From Deltaproteobacteria bacterium (GTDB lineage: Bacteria; Desulfobacterota; Desulfuromonadia; Geobacterales; DSM-12255), in contig JAJZTK010000020.1 of the NCBI GenBank assembly GCA_021849045.1, forward strand, positions 1-40,838: DNA of 40,838 nt, in the 5' to 3' direction. Position 1 is the first letter of the stretch. Each line of letters starts with the position of its first letter. The notes beneath the pieces were generated by a model that did not search any database, had not been told where the DNA came from, and saw only the letters and a program-made list of their open reading frames with translations. Made by a program: the position numbers and the translations under genes. Below are positions 31,607 through 40,500 of this stretch, piece after piece.

Positions 31607-32659
31607 CTACAGCTTCTCGATGGTCACCTTTTTCCGCAACCCGGTGACGAATTCACCGATGGACTTGTTCACCTTCTGGTTCTTCAGGTAGCTGCGTAAC
31701 TTGTCCTGAACCTCCTCCAGCGGGGTGGTTTTCCCTTCTTTCTTTTCGGTCACCTTGATGATGTGAAAGCCGAACTGGGTCTCAACCACGTCGCTCACTT
31801 CGCCCGGCTTGAGGGCAAAGGCGGCCTGCTCGAAGGGGGGGACCATCTGTCCCTTCTTGAAGAATCCCAGGTCGCCTCCCTGGACGTTGCTCGGGCAGGT
31901 GGAACTGGTTTTGGCCAGTTCCGCGAAATCCTTGCCCGCCTTGACTTCCTTCAGAAGCGCCTCGGCCTTTTCCTTCGCCTTTTTCTTGTCGTCGGCGCTT
32001 GCCGCGGCATCCACGCCGATCAGGATATGGCTGGCACGCACCTCCGGCTCCTCGACGAGCCGCGCCTTGTTTTCTTCGTAGAATTTCTTCACCTCGTCGT
32101 CGGCAATCACGACCTTATTGGCGATGGTCTTTTCGATGTAGTTGACAGTGATGGCGTAGCGGCGGATCTGGTCCGTCAGCTCCTTTTCCGTCAGCCCTTC
32201 ATTTTTGAGGTAGGTATCGAATTCGGCCGGGGTGGCGAATTTCGCCTTGCTCTGGGCCAGTTTGAAGTCGACCTGTTTTTCCAGGTCGTCGATCTTCATC
32301 TTGCGCGCTTCCTGGTAGATCAGCTCGAAATCTATCAACTGGTCCAGTGCCCTCTCTGTGGCCTGTTTCTTGATTTCATCGGGAACCTGCTCCGGGAGTT
32401 GGCCTTGGGATTGGGCCTGGGCGATCATGTTCTGTACGGCCATCTCCAGTTCGCGGCGGGTGATGGCGGCCGCACCGACCTTTGCCACTGTGTCGGTGGG
32501 CGACTTTCTGGCGGCCGAGGCTGTTTGTCCGGCCGCTGTGGCGGGGACGGGAGATTCCTTCACGTCAGCGCCGGCAGCATGCGCGGAACTGCTCTGCAAG
32601 GCTGTAAGTGTCAGGGTCAGGCATGCCATGGAGGTCAGGAATTTTCTGCAAACGATCAT
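31607..32659 (-). CDS. Periplasmic peptidyl-prolyl isomerase, PpiC/SurA-like
   Basis: A 350-residue secreted foldase. A signal peptide of about 28 residues (hydrophobic LTSMACLTLTLTAL, cleavage after AHA) is followed by an Ala/Pro/Thr linker, then a SurA-type N-terminal helical domain (about 55-200). One parvulin domain (about 208-310) has RASHILIGV, GKDFAELAKTSSTCPSNVQG-like sequence, GGDLGFFKKGQMVPPFEQAA, and QFGFHIIKV. The helical C-terminus completes the chaperone lobe. It would help fold outer-membrane or periplasmic proteins, including multihaem cytochromes. ATG follows AAAGGAG, and a strong terminator follows. It is divergent from the LytS-type kinase gene. Confidence 0.92.
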   Translation of the reverse strand: MIVCRKFLTSMACLTLTLTALQSSSAHAAGADVKESPVPATAAGQTASAARKSPTDTVAKVGAAAITRRELEMAVQNMIAQAQSQGQLPEQVPDEIKKQATERALDQLIDFELIYQEARKMKIDDLEKQVDFKLAQSKAKFATPAEFDTYLKNEGLTEKELTDQIRRYAITVNYIEKTIANKVVIADDEVKKFYEENKARLVEEPEVRASHILIGVDAAASADDKKKAKEKAEALLKEVKAGKDFAELAKTSSTCPSNVQGGDLGFFKKGQMVPPFEQAAFALKPGEVSDVVETQFGFHIIKVTEKKEGKTTPLEEVQDKLRSYLKNQKVNKSIGEFVTGLRKKVTIEKL

Positions 32660-32758
32660 TCAGCGACTCCTTTGTTAATTGAAATTGTCAGGAAGACCGA
32701 ATCCTACCATTTTTCAGGAAACCGGGAAAGTGCAAAGACTGACTATCGCAAAATCTCC

Positions 32759-32786
32759 TTGACACGGAGAAATCTTCAAACATAGT
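32759..32786 (+). promoter_or_regulatory. Possible sigma-70 promoter of the LytS-type kinase gene
   Basis: TTGACA (32759-32764) and CATAGT (32781-32786) are 16 bases apart. The predicted start lies within a base or two of the ATG at 32794, and no ribosome site is seen, so a leaderless message or an upstream promoter must be considered. Confidence 0.4.
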
Positions 32787-32793
32787 TTCAGCC

Positions 32794-34485
32794 ATGATCA
32801 ACCTGCTCATAAATCTTCTGGAACGACTCGGGATATTCGCCATAGCCTTTATCCTTATCATGCGTTTCGATATATTCAAGCGGCTTCTGACGGGCAAGGC
32901 CAATCGTTATGAGAAGCTGTACCTGTCCGTTCTCTTTGGTCTTTTCGGTATTGCCGGGACCTACATGGGGGTGCCGATCCAGAATGCCATTGCCAATTCG
33001 CGCGTTGTCGGGGTTGCCCTTGGCGGCATCCTGGGAGGGCCTTTGGTCGGTTTCGCGGCCGGGATGATTGCCGGGGGGCATCGCTACCTGATCGATATCG
33101 GCGGCTTTACCGCGATTGCGTGCGGTGTGGCTACCATTATCGAGGGGTTGGCCGGCGGCCTGATCTATCACCGGCTGAAGCGACGGCCATTCGATCCGGC
33201 CATTGCCTTTGCCACCGGCATAGCAGTGGAGACCATGCAAATGGTCATTCTCCTTATCTTGGCAAAGCCCTTTCCCGCCGCGGTTAATCTTGTGAGCGTG
33301 ATCGGCGTTCCCATGATCCTGGTCAACTCGATCGGGCTGGCCCTGTTCGTGGAGCTGGTTGCATCGGTGTACAAGGAAAAGGAGCGTTTTGCGGCCTTTC
33401 AGGCGCAGACCGCGCTGCGTATCGCCCTGCGCACCCTGCCATTTTTGCGGAGCGGTCTTACCGGTGCATCCGCATCCGAAACCGTACGAATAATCCTGGA
33501 GATGACCGATCTGGATGCGGTGGCGATCACCGATGAATCGAACATTCTGGCATATGCGGGTGCTGAAAACGATCACCACCGACCCGGCACCCCGTATGTA
33601 CACGCTTCTACGCGGGCAGTCCTCACCTCGGGACAGATAGCTGCGCCGCTTACCCGCGCGGAGATCGGCTGCTCAGGTGCAAACTGCCGTCTCGGCTCCG
33701 CCATTATCGTTCCGCTGGGAAAACAGGGCAGGGTTATCGGTACCCTGCAGTTATTCCGGTTAAAGGAAAACGGCATCACGTCACTCGACATGGAGCTTGC
33801 CAACGGACTGGCACATCTCTTTTTCAACCAGTTGGAGATTTCGGAGCTGGAGGAGCAGCGCAAGCTGGTCAAGGATGCGGAGATCAGGGCGTTACAGGCG
33901 CAGATCAACCCACACTTCCTCTTCAATGCCATCAACACCGTCATCAGTTATATCCAGACCAGTCCCGACACCGCCTCGGGGTTACTGGTGAAGCTGGCCG
34001 ATTTCTTCCGCGCCAATATCAACCCGGGATCCGGTCATGTCACCCTGGCTGCCGAACTGGAGCACTGCCGGGCCTACATCGCCATTGAGTCGGCCAGATT
34101 CGAAGAGCGGATCAGGGTTTCATACGACATCGACCGGGATGCCTGTGATTGCCGGCTTCCGCCACTCATTCTCCAGCCTCTCGTTGAAAACGCCATCAAG
34201 CACGGTATTCTTCCCCGGGAGGAGGGGGGCGAGGTGGTTATAGCGGCTCACCGGGACGGGGAACATGTGTGCATCGAGGTCAGGGACGATGGCGTGGGCA
34301 TCCCACCGCAACGGCTTGCCACGTTGTTTGCGGCTGAAGTGGCCCCATGCTCCGGGGATGGAGCGGGTATAGCACTCAAGAATGTCAATGCCCGGCTGAT
34401 CGCCCATTATGGCGCAGATCACTCTTTGCGTATTGACAGCACTCCCGGAAAGGGGACGACGGTGTCGTTCAGGGTGCCGCAATAA
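32794..34485 (+). CDS. LytS/BtsS-type membrane sensor histidine kinase
   Basis: A 563-residue sensor. Residues 1-192 hold about six hydrophobic helices of the 5TM-LYT type (GTYMGVPIQNAIANSRVVGV is the family signature region). A GAF domain (about 220-345) includes the paired cysteines of IGCSGANC (293, 298). The kinase core has His374 in INPHFLFNAINTV, the N-box VENAIKHG and DDGVGIP. This is the class that senses pyruvate in E. coli (BtsS, YpdA) and cell-wall state in Gram-positives. The stop is five bases before the LytTR regulator and the pair precedes a CstA-type transporter, which favours pyruvate or a related ligand. Confidence 0.92.
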   Translation: MINLLINLLERLGIFAIAFILIMRFDIFKRLLTGKANRYEKLYLSVLFGLFGIAGTYMGVPIQNAIANSRVVGVALGGILGGPLVGFAAGMIAGGHRYLIDIGGFTAIACGVATIIEGLAGGLIYHRLKRRPFDPAIAFATGIAVETMQMVILLILAKPFPAAVNLVSVIGVPMILVNSIGLALFVELVASVYKEKERFAAFQAQTALRIALRTLPFLRSGLTGASASETVRIILEMTDLDAVAITDESNILAYAGAENDHHRPGTPYVHASTRAVLTSGQIAAPLTRAEIGCSGANCRLGSAIIVPLGKQGRVIGTLQLFRLKENGITSLDMELANGLAHLFFNQLEISELEEQRKLVKDAEIRALQAQINPHFLFNAINTVISYIQTSPDTASGLLVKLADFFRANINPGSGHVTLAAELEHCRAYIAIESARFEERIRVSYDIDRDACDCRLPPLILQPLVENAIKHGILPREEGGEVVIAAHRDGEHVCIEVRDDGVGIPPQRLATLFAAEVAPCSGDGAGIALKNVNARLIAHYGADHSLRIDSTPGKGTTVSFRVPQ

Positions 34486-34490
34486 ATCCG

Positions 34491-35237
34491 ATGGTAGTGC
34501 GTGCGTACATCATTGATGACGAAGCCCCTGCCAGGAGGGGGCTTCGGTTCCTGCTGGAAAAGGTCGGCGGCGTCGAGGTGGTCGGAGAGGCTGCCAACGG
34601 CACCGAAGCGCTCAAGGGGATACGTGAAGCCAAGCCCCACGTAATATTTCTCGACATCCAGATGCCGGGGCTGAGCGGGCTGGAACTGGCCCCGTTCCTG
34701 TGCGAACTGCCGCTAAAGCCGCTGATCGTCTTTGCCACGGCGTGCCAGGAGCATGCAGTTCAGGCATTTGAGGTCGATGCGATCGATTATCTGCGCAAAC
34801 CCTTTACCCTGGAGCGGGTTGCCAGGACAATTGCCAAGGCGGCCAGGATGCTTGCGTTCTCGACGGTTCCCCCGGCGCCGGAGGCCCGGGATGCCGCGGA
34901 ACCCTGCCGCAAGGTTCCCCTTTGCCGGGGCGAGGCCATCATTCCGACCGCACCGGACAGGATACTGTTTGCCCATGCCGAAGAAGGGGAGGTGATCGTC
35001 CGGACCGTCGACGGCAGATACCGGACCCGTTTCACCCTGAACGAACTTGAGCAAAAGCTTGCCCTTGCCGGGTTTCTCAGGACTCATCGCGGTTTCCTCG
35101 TCAATGTCAACCATGTCCGGGAGGTGCTCCCCTGGTTTAACGGCAGCTACAAGCTGATTATGGACGACCGGGAGCGGTCCGAAATCCCGGTGAGCCGTTA
35201 TAATGTCAAAGATCTAAAAAGGCATTTTGATCTGTAA
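34491..35237 (+). CDS. LytTR-family response regulator (BtsR/YpdB-like)
   Basis: A 248-residue regulator with a receiver domain (acidic pair Asp9/Asp10, phosphorylation site Asp55 in IFLDIQMPG, Lys in YLRKPF). A spacer of about 25 residues and a LytTR DNA-binding domain (about 145-248, with FLRTHRGFLVNVNHVREVLPW and IPVSRYNVKDLKR) follow. It is encoded directly behind its kinase. The four repeats in the next promoter region are its likely targets. No strong ribosome site is seen; a GTG two codons downstream of the ATG is an alternative start. Confidence 0.92.
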   Translation: MVVRAYIIDDEAPARRGLRFLLEKVGGVEVVGEAANGTEALKGIREAKPHVIFLDIQMPGLSGLELAPFLCELPLKPLIVFATACQEHAVQAFEVDAIDYLRKPFTLERVARTIAKAARMLAFSTVPPAPEARDAAEPCRKVPLCRGEAIIPTAPDRILFAHAEEGEVIVRTVDGRYRTRFTLNELEQKLALAGFLRTHRGFLVNVNHVREVLPWFNGSYKLIMDDRERSEIPVSRYNVKDLKRHFDL

Positions 35238-35240
35238 TTC

Positions 35241-35309
35241 ACCATTCATCCCCGTTATTGGACCATTCATTCTACGTATCGCTCCATTCGAAGATTTTCC
35301 CCCATTCTT
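35241..35309 (+). promoter_or_regulatory. Four direct repeats upstream of cstA, likely LytTR binding sites
   Basis: CCATTC recurs at 35242, 35263, 35284 and 35302, that is at steps of 21, 21 and 18 bases. The first two are identical as ACCATTCAT. LytTR regulators such as BtsR and YpdB bind direct repeats one 21-bp step apart. GGCATT at 35221 may be a fifth, weaker copy at a 20-base step. Confidence 0.6.
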
Positions 35310-35334
35310 CCGGAAAAATCCTTTATCCTGATTT

Positions 35335-35340
35335 TACTAT
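35335..35340 (+). promoter_or_regulatory. Possible -10 box of the cstA promoter
   Basis: TACTAT (five of six) has no -35 match at 17 bases upstream, where GGAAAA is found. The last CCATTC repeat ends 27 bases upstream of it, close to the -35 region. That fits an activator-dependent promoter. The leader to the ATG at 35434 would be about 85-90 bases; nothing else is recognised there apart from the AAAGGGGAAC ribosome site. Confidence 0.45.
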
Positions 35341-35433
35341 GAAACGAGACCGCGTTTCGTCCATGCTCCATGGACGTTACCGGATCATCGTCGAGGCCGC
35401 AGGGGTAGATCAACCCGGAAAGGGGAACAACAG

Positions 35434-37251
35434 ATGAATGCATTAACGCTTATTTTTGTGGCACTCTGCGTCTTTGCGATTGCCTACCGGTTTTACGGCG
35501 TCTTCATCGCCGACAAGGTGATGAACCTGCGTGACGACCGGTCAACTCCCGCCGTCACCATGGCAGACGGGCACGATTATGTGAAGACCAACAAGTATGT
35601 TCTGTTCGGTCATCATTTCGCGGCGATCGCCGCCGCCGGCCCGCTGCTCGGTCCCGTGCTGGCCGCCCAGTTCGGTTTTCTGCCGGGTGCACTCTGGATA
35701 CTGATCGGTGCGGTGCTGGCCGGAGCGGTTCACGATTCAATCGTGCTCTTCGCCTCGGTACGGCACAAGGGGAAAAGTCTCTCCGTTATCGCCGAGAGCG
35801 AGATCGGCAAGGTAGCTGGCAAAGTAGCCTCCATTGCCATCCTCTTCATCCTTATCCTTACCCTGGCAGGCCTTTCCATCGCGGTCGTCAACGCCCTGTT
35901 CAACAGCCCCTGGGGCACCTTCACGGTTTTTGCCACTATCCCCATCGCCATGATCATGGGGATTTACATGCAGAAGATCCGACCCGGTGACATCAAGGGC
36001 GGGAGTCTCATCGGTGGGGTTCTTCTCATCCTCGCGCTTCTTGTCGGGCCGTATATTGCCGCCGATCCTACCCTGGCTGCCATGTTCACCTTCTCCAAGA
36101 AGCAGCTCGCCCTGCTCATCCCGGCCTACGGCTTTGCCGCTTCGGTGCTGCCGGTCTGGTTCCTGCTGGTGCCGCGGGATTACCTCTCCACCTACCTGAA
36201 GATCGGGACCATCGCCATGCTTGCCCTGGGGATCATCGCCGTCCATCCACAGTTGCAGATGCCGGCCATTACCCCATATGTCGCCGGTGGTGGCCCCATC
36301 ATCCCGGGCGCCGTCTTCCCGTTCATCTTTATCACCATCGCCTGCGGTGCCCTGTCGGGCTTCCATGCCATTATCGGTTCCGGAACCACCCCCAAGATGC
36401 TCGCCAGCGAACGGGATATCCTCTTCGTCGGCTACGGTGCCATGCTGACAGAGGGGTTCGTCGCCATCATGGCACTTGTCGCCGCCTGTGTCCTGGTCCC
36501 GTCCGATTACTTCGCCATCAACTCCCTGCCCAAGGTGTACCAGACCCTGGGAATGACTCCGGTCAATCTGCCCGCACTGGCCACCGCCGTTGGCGAGCAG
36601 GTGCAGGGGCGGCCCGGCGGCGCAGTATCTCTGGCGGTCGGGATGGCCTATATCTTTTCCGCCGTCCCCTTTATGAAAGGAATGATGGCATACTGGTATC
36701 ACTTCGCCATCATGTTTGAGGCGGTGTTCATCCTGACCGCAGTGGATGCCGGTACCAGGGTGGGGCGCTACCTCTTGCAGGAGATGCTCGGCAAAGTTCA
36801 CCCCCGTTTTGCCGACAATGGCTGGGCTCCCGGCATTATCGTTACCAGCGCCATATTCACCTCGGCGTGGGGCTATCTGGTATACACCGGCGATATCTCC
36901 ACCATCTGGCCGCTGTTCGGTATGAGCAACCAGCTCCTGGCCACCTGTGCGCTGATCGTCGGCACCACCATGCTGATCAGGCTTGGCAAGGCGAAATATG
37001 CCTGGGTGACCGGCGCCCCCGGTCTCTTCATGATGCCGATCTGCATGTGGTCGGGGTATCTCAATATCACCAGAAACTACCTACCCAAGGGGCTTTACCT
37101 GCTGGCGAGCATGTCGGTGATCCTCATGGTGCTGATGACCATCGTCTTTGTCGAGGCGTTCCGGCGCTGGTACGGTCTGCTGCAGATCCGCGACATGGTG
37201 ACGGATTCCTTTGGCGACAAGGTGTTGATAACGGTCGAAGAGCGGGACTGA
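35434..37251 (+). CDS. cstA: CstA-family transporter (carbon starvation protein; BtsT-like)
   Basis: A 605-residue inner-membrane protein with about 16 hydrophobic segments. The CstA N-terminal domain is clear (YRFYGVFIADKVMNLRDDR, GHHFAAIAAAGPLLGPVLAA, GAVHDSIVLFASVRHKGKS), as are GFHAIIGSGTTPKML and WPLFGMSNQLLA near the end. E. coli homologues BtsT and CstA take up pyruvate, and CstA also peptides. The length is shorter than E. coli CstA (about 700) and close to the compact form common in other bacteria. The LytS/LytTR pair immediately upstream matches the BtsSR-BtsT arrangement, so pyruvate uptake is the best guess. Confidence 0.92.
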   Translation: MNALTLIFVALCVFAIAYRFYGVFIADKVMNLRDDRSTPAVTMADGHDYVKTNKYVLFGHHFAAIAAAGPLLGPVLAAQFGFLPGALWILIGAVLAGAVHDSIVLFASVRHKGKSLSVIAESEIGKVAGKVASIAILFILILTLAGLSIAVVNALFNSPWGTFTVFATIPIAMIMGIYMQKIRPGDIKGGSLIGGVLLILALLVGPYIAADPTLAAMFTFSKKQLALLIPAYGFAASVLPVWFLLVPRDYLSTYLKIGTIAMLALGIIAVHPQLQMPAITPYVAGGGPIIPGAVFPFIFITIACGALSGFHAIIGSGTTPKMLASERDILFVGYGAMLTEGFVAIMALVAACVLVPSDYFAINSLPKVYQTLGMTPVNLPALATAVGEQVQGRPGGAVSLAVGMAYIFSAVPFMKGMMAYWYHFAIMFEAVFILTAVDAGTRVGRYLLQEMLGKVHPRFADNGWAPGIIVTSAIFTSAWGYLVYTGDISTIWPLFGMSNQLLATCALIVGTTMLIRLGKAKYAWVTGAPGLFMMPICMWSGYLNITRNYLPKGLYLLASMSVILMVLMTIVFVEAFRRWYGLLQIRDMVTDSFGDKVLITVEERD

Positions 37252-37313
37252 ATGCTCTTGCCGTGACGGAGCAGATGGCGTTTCGTCACGTTATTGATGC
37301 CTGAAACGCACCC

Positions 37314-37348
37314 GGGGGCTCTCTTTCCAGAGCCCCCATTCTTTTTTC
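37314..37348 (+). terminator. Rho-independent terminator after cstA
   Basis: GGGGGCTC (37314-37321) and GAGCCCCC (37330-37337) form a perfect 8-bp G/C stem with an 8-base loop, then ATTCTTTTTTC. Confidence 0.92.
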
Positions 37349-37400
37349 ATCCTTTCTGATCCCCTCGAAAACCCAAAGTTCCGCCGGCGCAAAAACATGG

Positions 37401-37429
37401 TTGACAAAACTGAACCAATCTGTTTTATT
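37401..37429 (+). promoter_or_regulatory. Possible sigma-70 promoter of pyruvate carboxylase
   Basis: TTGACA (37401-37406) and TTTATT (37424-37429) are 17 bases apart (perfect -35, four of six at -10). An A+T-rich leader of about 115 bases (37440-37510) follows, unlike the rest of the window; I find no riboswitch fold in it by eye. Confidence 0.45.
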
Positions 37430-37553
37430 GCCGCGACATTTGTGACGTAACTATTTAAAATAATTGAATAAATTTTAGTTATGCTAAATTTTGAACGTCT
37501 CGGTATGTCCCATTTACAGTTTCGATAAATCAGATGGTTCAGGGAGGTTTTGA

Positions 37554-40500
37554 ATGCAAAAAAGGACGTTCAGGAAGGTTATGGCTGCGAACCGGGGAGA
37601 GATCGCCATCCGAATTTTCCGGGCCTGCACCGAGCTCGGGATCGGCACGGTGGCTATCTACTCGGAGGAGGACAAGCTGTCGCTCCACCGCTACAAGGCC
37701 GACGAGGCCTATCTGATCGGGAAGGGGAAGAGCCCCATCGACGCCTACCTGGGGATCGACGAGATCATCTCCCTGGCGGTGAAGGCCGATGTGGACGCCA
37801 TCCATCCCGGCTACGGCTTCCTTTCCGAAAACGCCGAGTTTGCCGAGAAGTGCGAAGCGGCCGGCATCGCCTTTATCGGTCCGACCGCCGAGATGCAGCG
37901 GGCCCTGGGGGACAAGGTGGCGGCCCGCAAGGTTGCCGTGGCTGCCGGTGTCCCCACCGTTCCCGGCACCGAGGAGCCGATCGAGCGGGAGGAAGAGGCC
38001 CTCAAGTTTGCCAAGGACCACGGCTACCCGATCATCATCAAGGCCGCTGCCGGCGGTGGCGGCCGGGGGATGCGGGTGGCCCGCACCCGGAAAGAGCTGC
38101 TGGAGGGGCTGGTGGCCGCCCGGAGCGAGGCCAAGGCCTCGTTCGGCAACCCGGCGGTCTTCCTGGAGCGGTACCTTGAGAACCCCAAGCATATCGAGGT
38201 GCAGGTCCTGGGGGACAACCACGGCAACCTGGTCCACTTCTTTGAACGGGACTGCTCCATCCAGCGCCGTCACCAGAAGGTGGTGGAGTTCGCCCCGTCC
38301 CTCTGCCTGACCCAGAAGGTCCGACAGGAACTCTGCACCGCGGCTCTGAAGATCGCCAGCCAGGTCAAGTACCGCAACGCCGGCACCGTGGAGTTCCTCA
38401 TGGACCAGCAGGGGAACTGGTACTTCATCGAGATGAACCCCCGCATCCAGGTGGAACACACGGTGACCGAGATGATCACCGGCCGTAACCTGGTGCAGAA
38501 CCAGATCCTGGTGGCCGAGGGGCACAAGCTCTCCGACCCTGAGATCAACATCCCGAGCCAGAGTTCCATCGACATGCGGGGGTACGCCATCCAATGCCGG
38601 ATCACCACCGAGGACCCGGCCAACAACTTCGCCCCTGACTTCGGGGTCATCACCACCTACCGTTCCGCTGCCGGTTTCGGGGTCCGGCTCGACGCCGGCA
38701 ACGCCTACACCGGTTCCCATATCACCTCCCATTACGACTCTTTGCTGGTGAAGGTGACCAGCTGGGGGCTCTCCTTTGCCGATGCCGCCCACATCATGCA
38801 CCGCTCACTCCAGGAGTTCCGGGTGCGGGGGGTGAAGACCAACATCGGTTTTCTGGAAAACGTCGTCACCCATCCGGTCTTCCTCCACGGAAACTGCGAT
38901 ACCTCGTTCATCGAAAAGCACCCTGAGCTGCTCCTGATCAGGGAGAAAAAGGACCGGGCCACCAAGGTGCTCACCTTTCTGGGGGACGTGATCGTCAACG
39001 GCTCGTCCGGGATCGTCAAGCCGCTCAGGTCCTCGGAGCTTATCGAGGCACGGGTTCCGGAGGTGGACTACACCAAGCCGCGGCCTACCGGCAGCCGCGA
39101 CCTGTTCATGGAGCTGGGGGCCGAGGGGCTGTCCAAGCGGATCCTTGAGCAGAAGAAGCTCCTGATCACCGACACCACCATGCGGGATGCCCACCAGTCC
39201 AACCTGGCCACCCGGGTGCGGAGTTACGACCTCTTGAAGATCGCCGAGCCGACCTCCTACCTGGGGGCAGGGCTCTTCTCCCTGGAGTGCTGGGGCGGTG
39301 CCACCTTCGACGTCTCCATGCGTTTCCTGAAGGAAGACCCCTGGCAGCGGCTCCACAAGCTTTCCGAGGCGATCCCCAACATCCTGTTCCAGATGCTCCT
39401 GCGGGGGTCCAACGCCGTCGGCTATACCAACTATCCCGACAACGTGGTGCAGCGGTTCGTTGAAGAGGCGGCGGCTTCGGGGATCGACATCTTCCGGGTA
39501 TTCGATTCGCTGAACTGGACCAAGGGGATGGCGGTGGCCATGGAGGCGGTGAGAAAGACCGGCAAGATCTGCGAGGCCGCCATCTGCTATACCGGCGACA
39601 TCACCGACCCGGCGCGGAACAAGTACCCGCTGGAATACTACGTGAACATGGCCAAGGAGCTGGAGCAGATGGGTGCCCACATCCTGGCCATCAAGGATAT
39701 GGCCGGACTCCTGAAGCCGTTTGCCGCCTTCCAACTGGTAAAGGCGTTGAAGGAGAACATCGGCATTCCGGTCCACCTCCATACCCATGACACCTCAAGC
39801 AACGGCAGCGCCACGCTCCTCATGGCCTGCCAGGCCGGGGTGGATATTGTCGACGCGGCCCTCTCGTCCCTGTCCGGGCTCACGGCTCAGCCGAACCTGA
39901 ACGCCCTGGTGGCGGCCCTTCACGGCACCGAATGGGACACGCAGTTGAACGAGGAGGGGCTGCAGCAGTTGGCCAACTACTGGGAGACGGTGCGGGAGTA
40001 CTACGCCCCCTTCGAGTCGGGACTCAAAAGCGGCACCGCCGAGGTCTATCACCACGAGATCCCGGGCGGCCAGTACTCCAACTACAAGCCCCAGGTGGCC
40101 GGACTCGGGCTCCTGGACCGCTGGGAGGAGTGCAAGGAGATGTACCACAAGGTAAATCTCCTGTTCGGCGACATCGTCAAGGTGACCCCTTCGTCCAAGG
40201 TGGTGGGGGACATGGCCATGTTCCTGGTGAAGAACAACCTGCAGCCGGAAGATGTCTTCACCAAGGCGGATGAACTCGCCTTCCCGGAATCGGTGGTCGG
40301 CATGTTCAAGGGGATGCTCGGCCAGCCCTACCAGGGGTGGCCGGAGGAGTTGCAGCGGATCGTCCTCAAGGGTGAGCAGCCGATCACCTGCCGCCCCGGC
40401 GAACTGCTGGAACCGGTCGACTTCGACGAGGAGCGGCTCAAGCTGGAGGAGAAATTCGGCCATGCGGTGGACGACAAGTCCCTCATCTCCGCCATCCTCT

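Noticed and set aside
31383-31691. 102-residue plus-strand frame
   Set aside because: It crosses the HigB remnant, the G-run, the terminator and the end of the foldase gene, so it cannot be a gene.
37539-38801. Long open frame on the minus strand opposite pyruvate carboxylase, and a similar one at 39795-40796
   Set aside because: Both lie wholly antisense to a clear biotin-dependent carboxylase. GC-rich codon use produces long antisense frames, and their translations show no domain.
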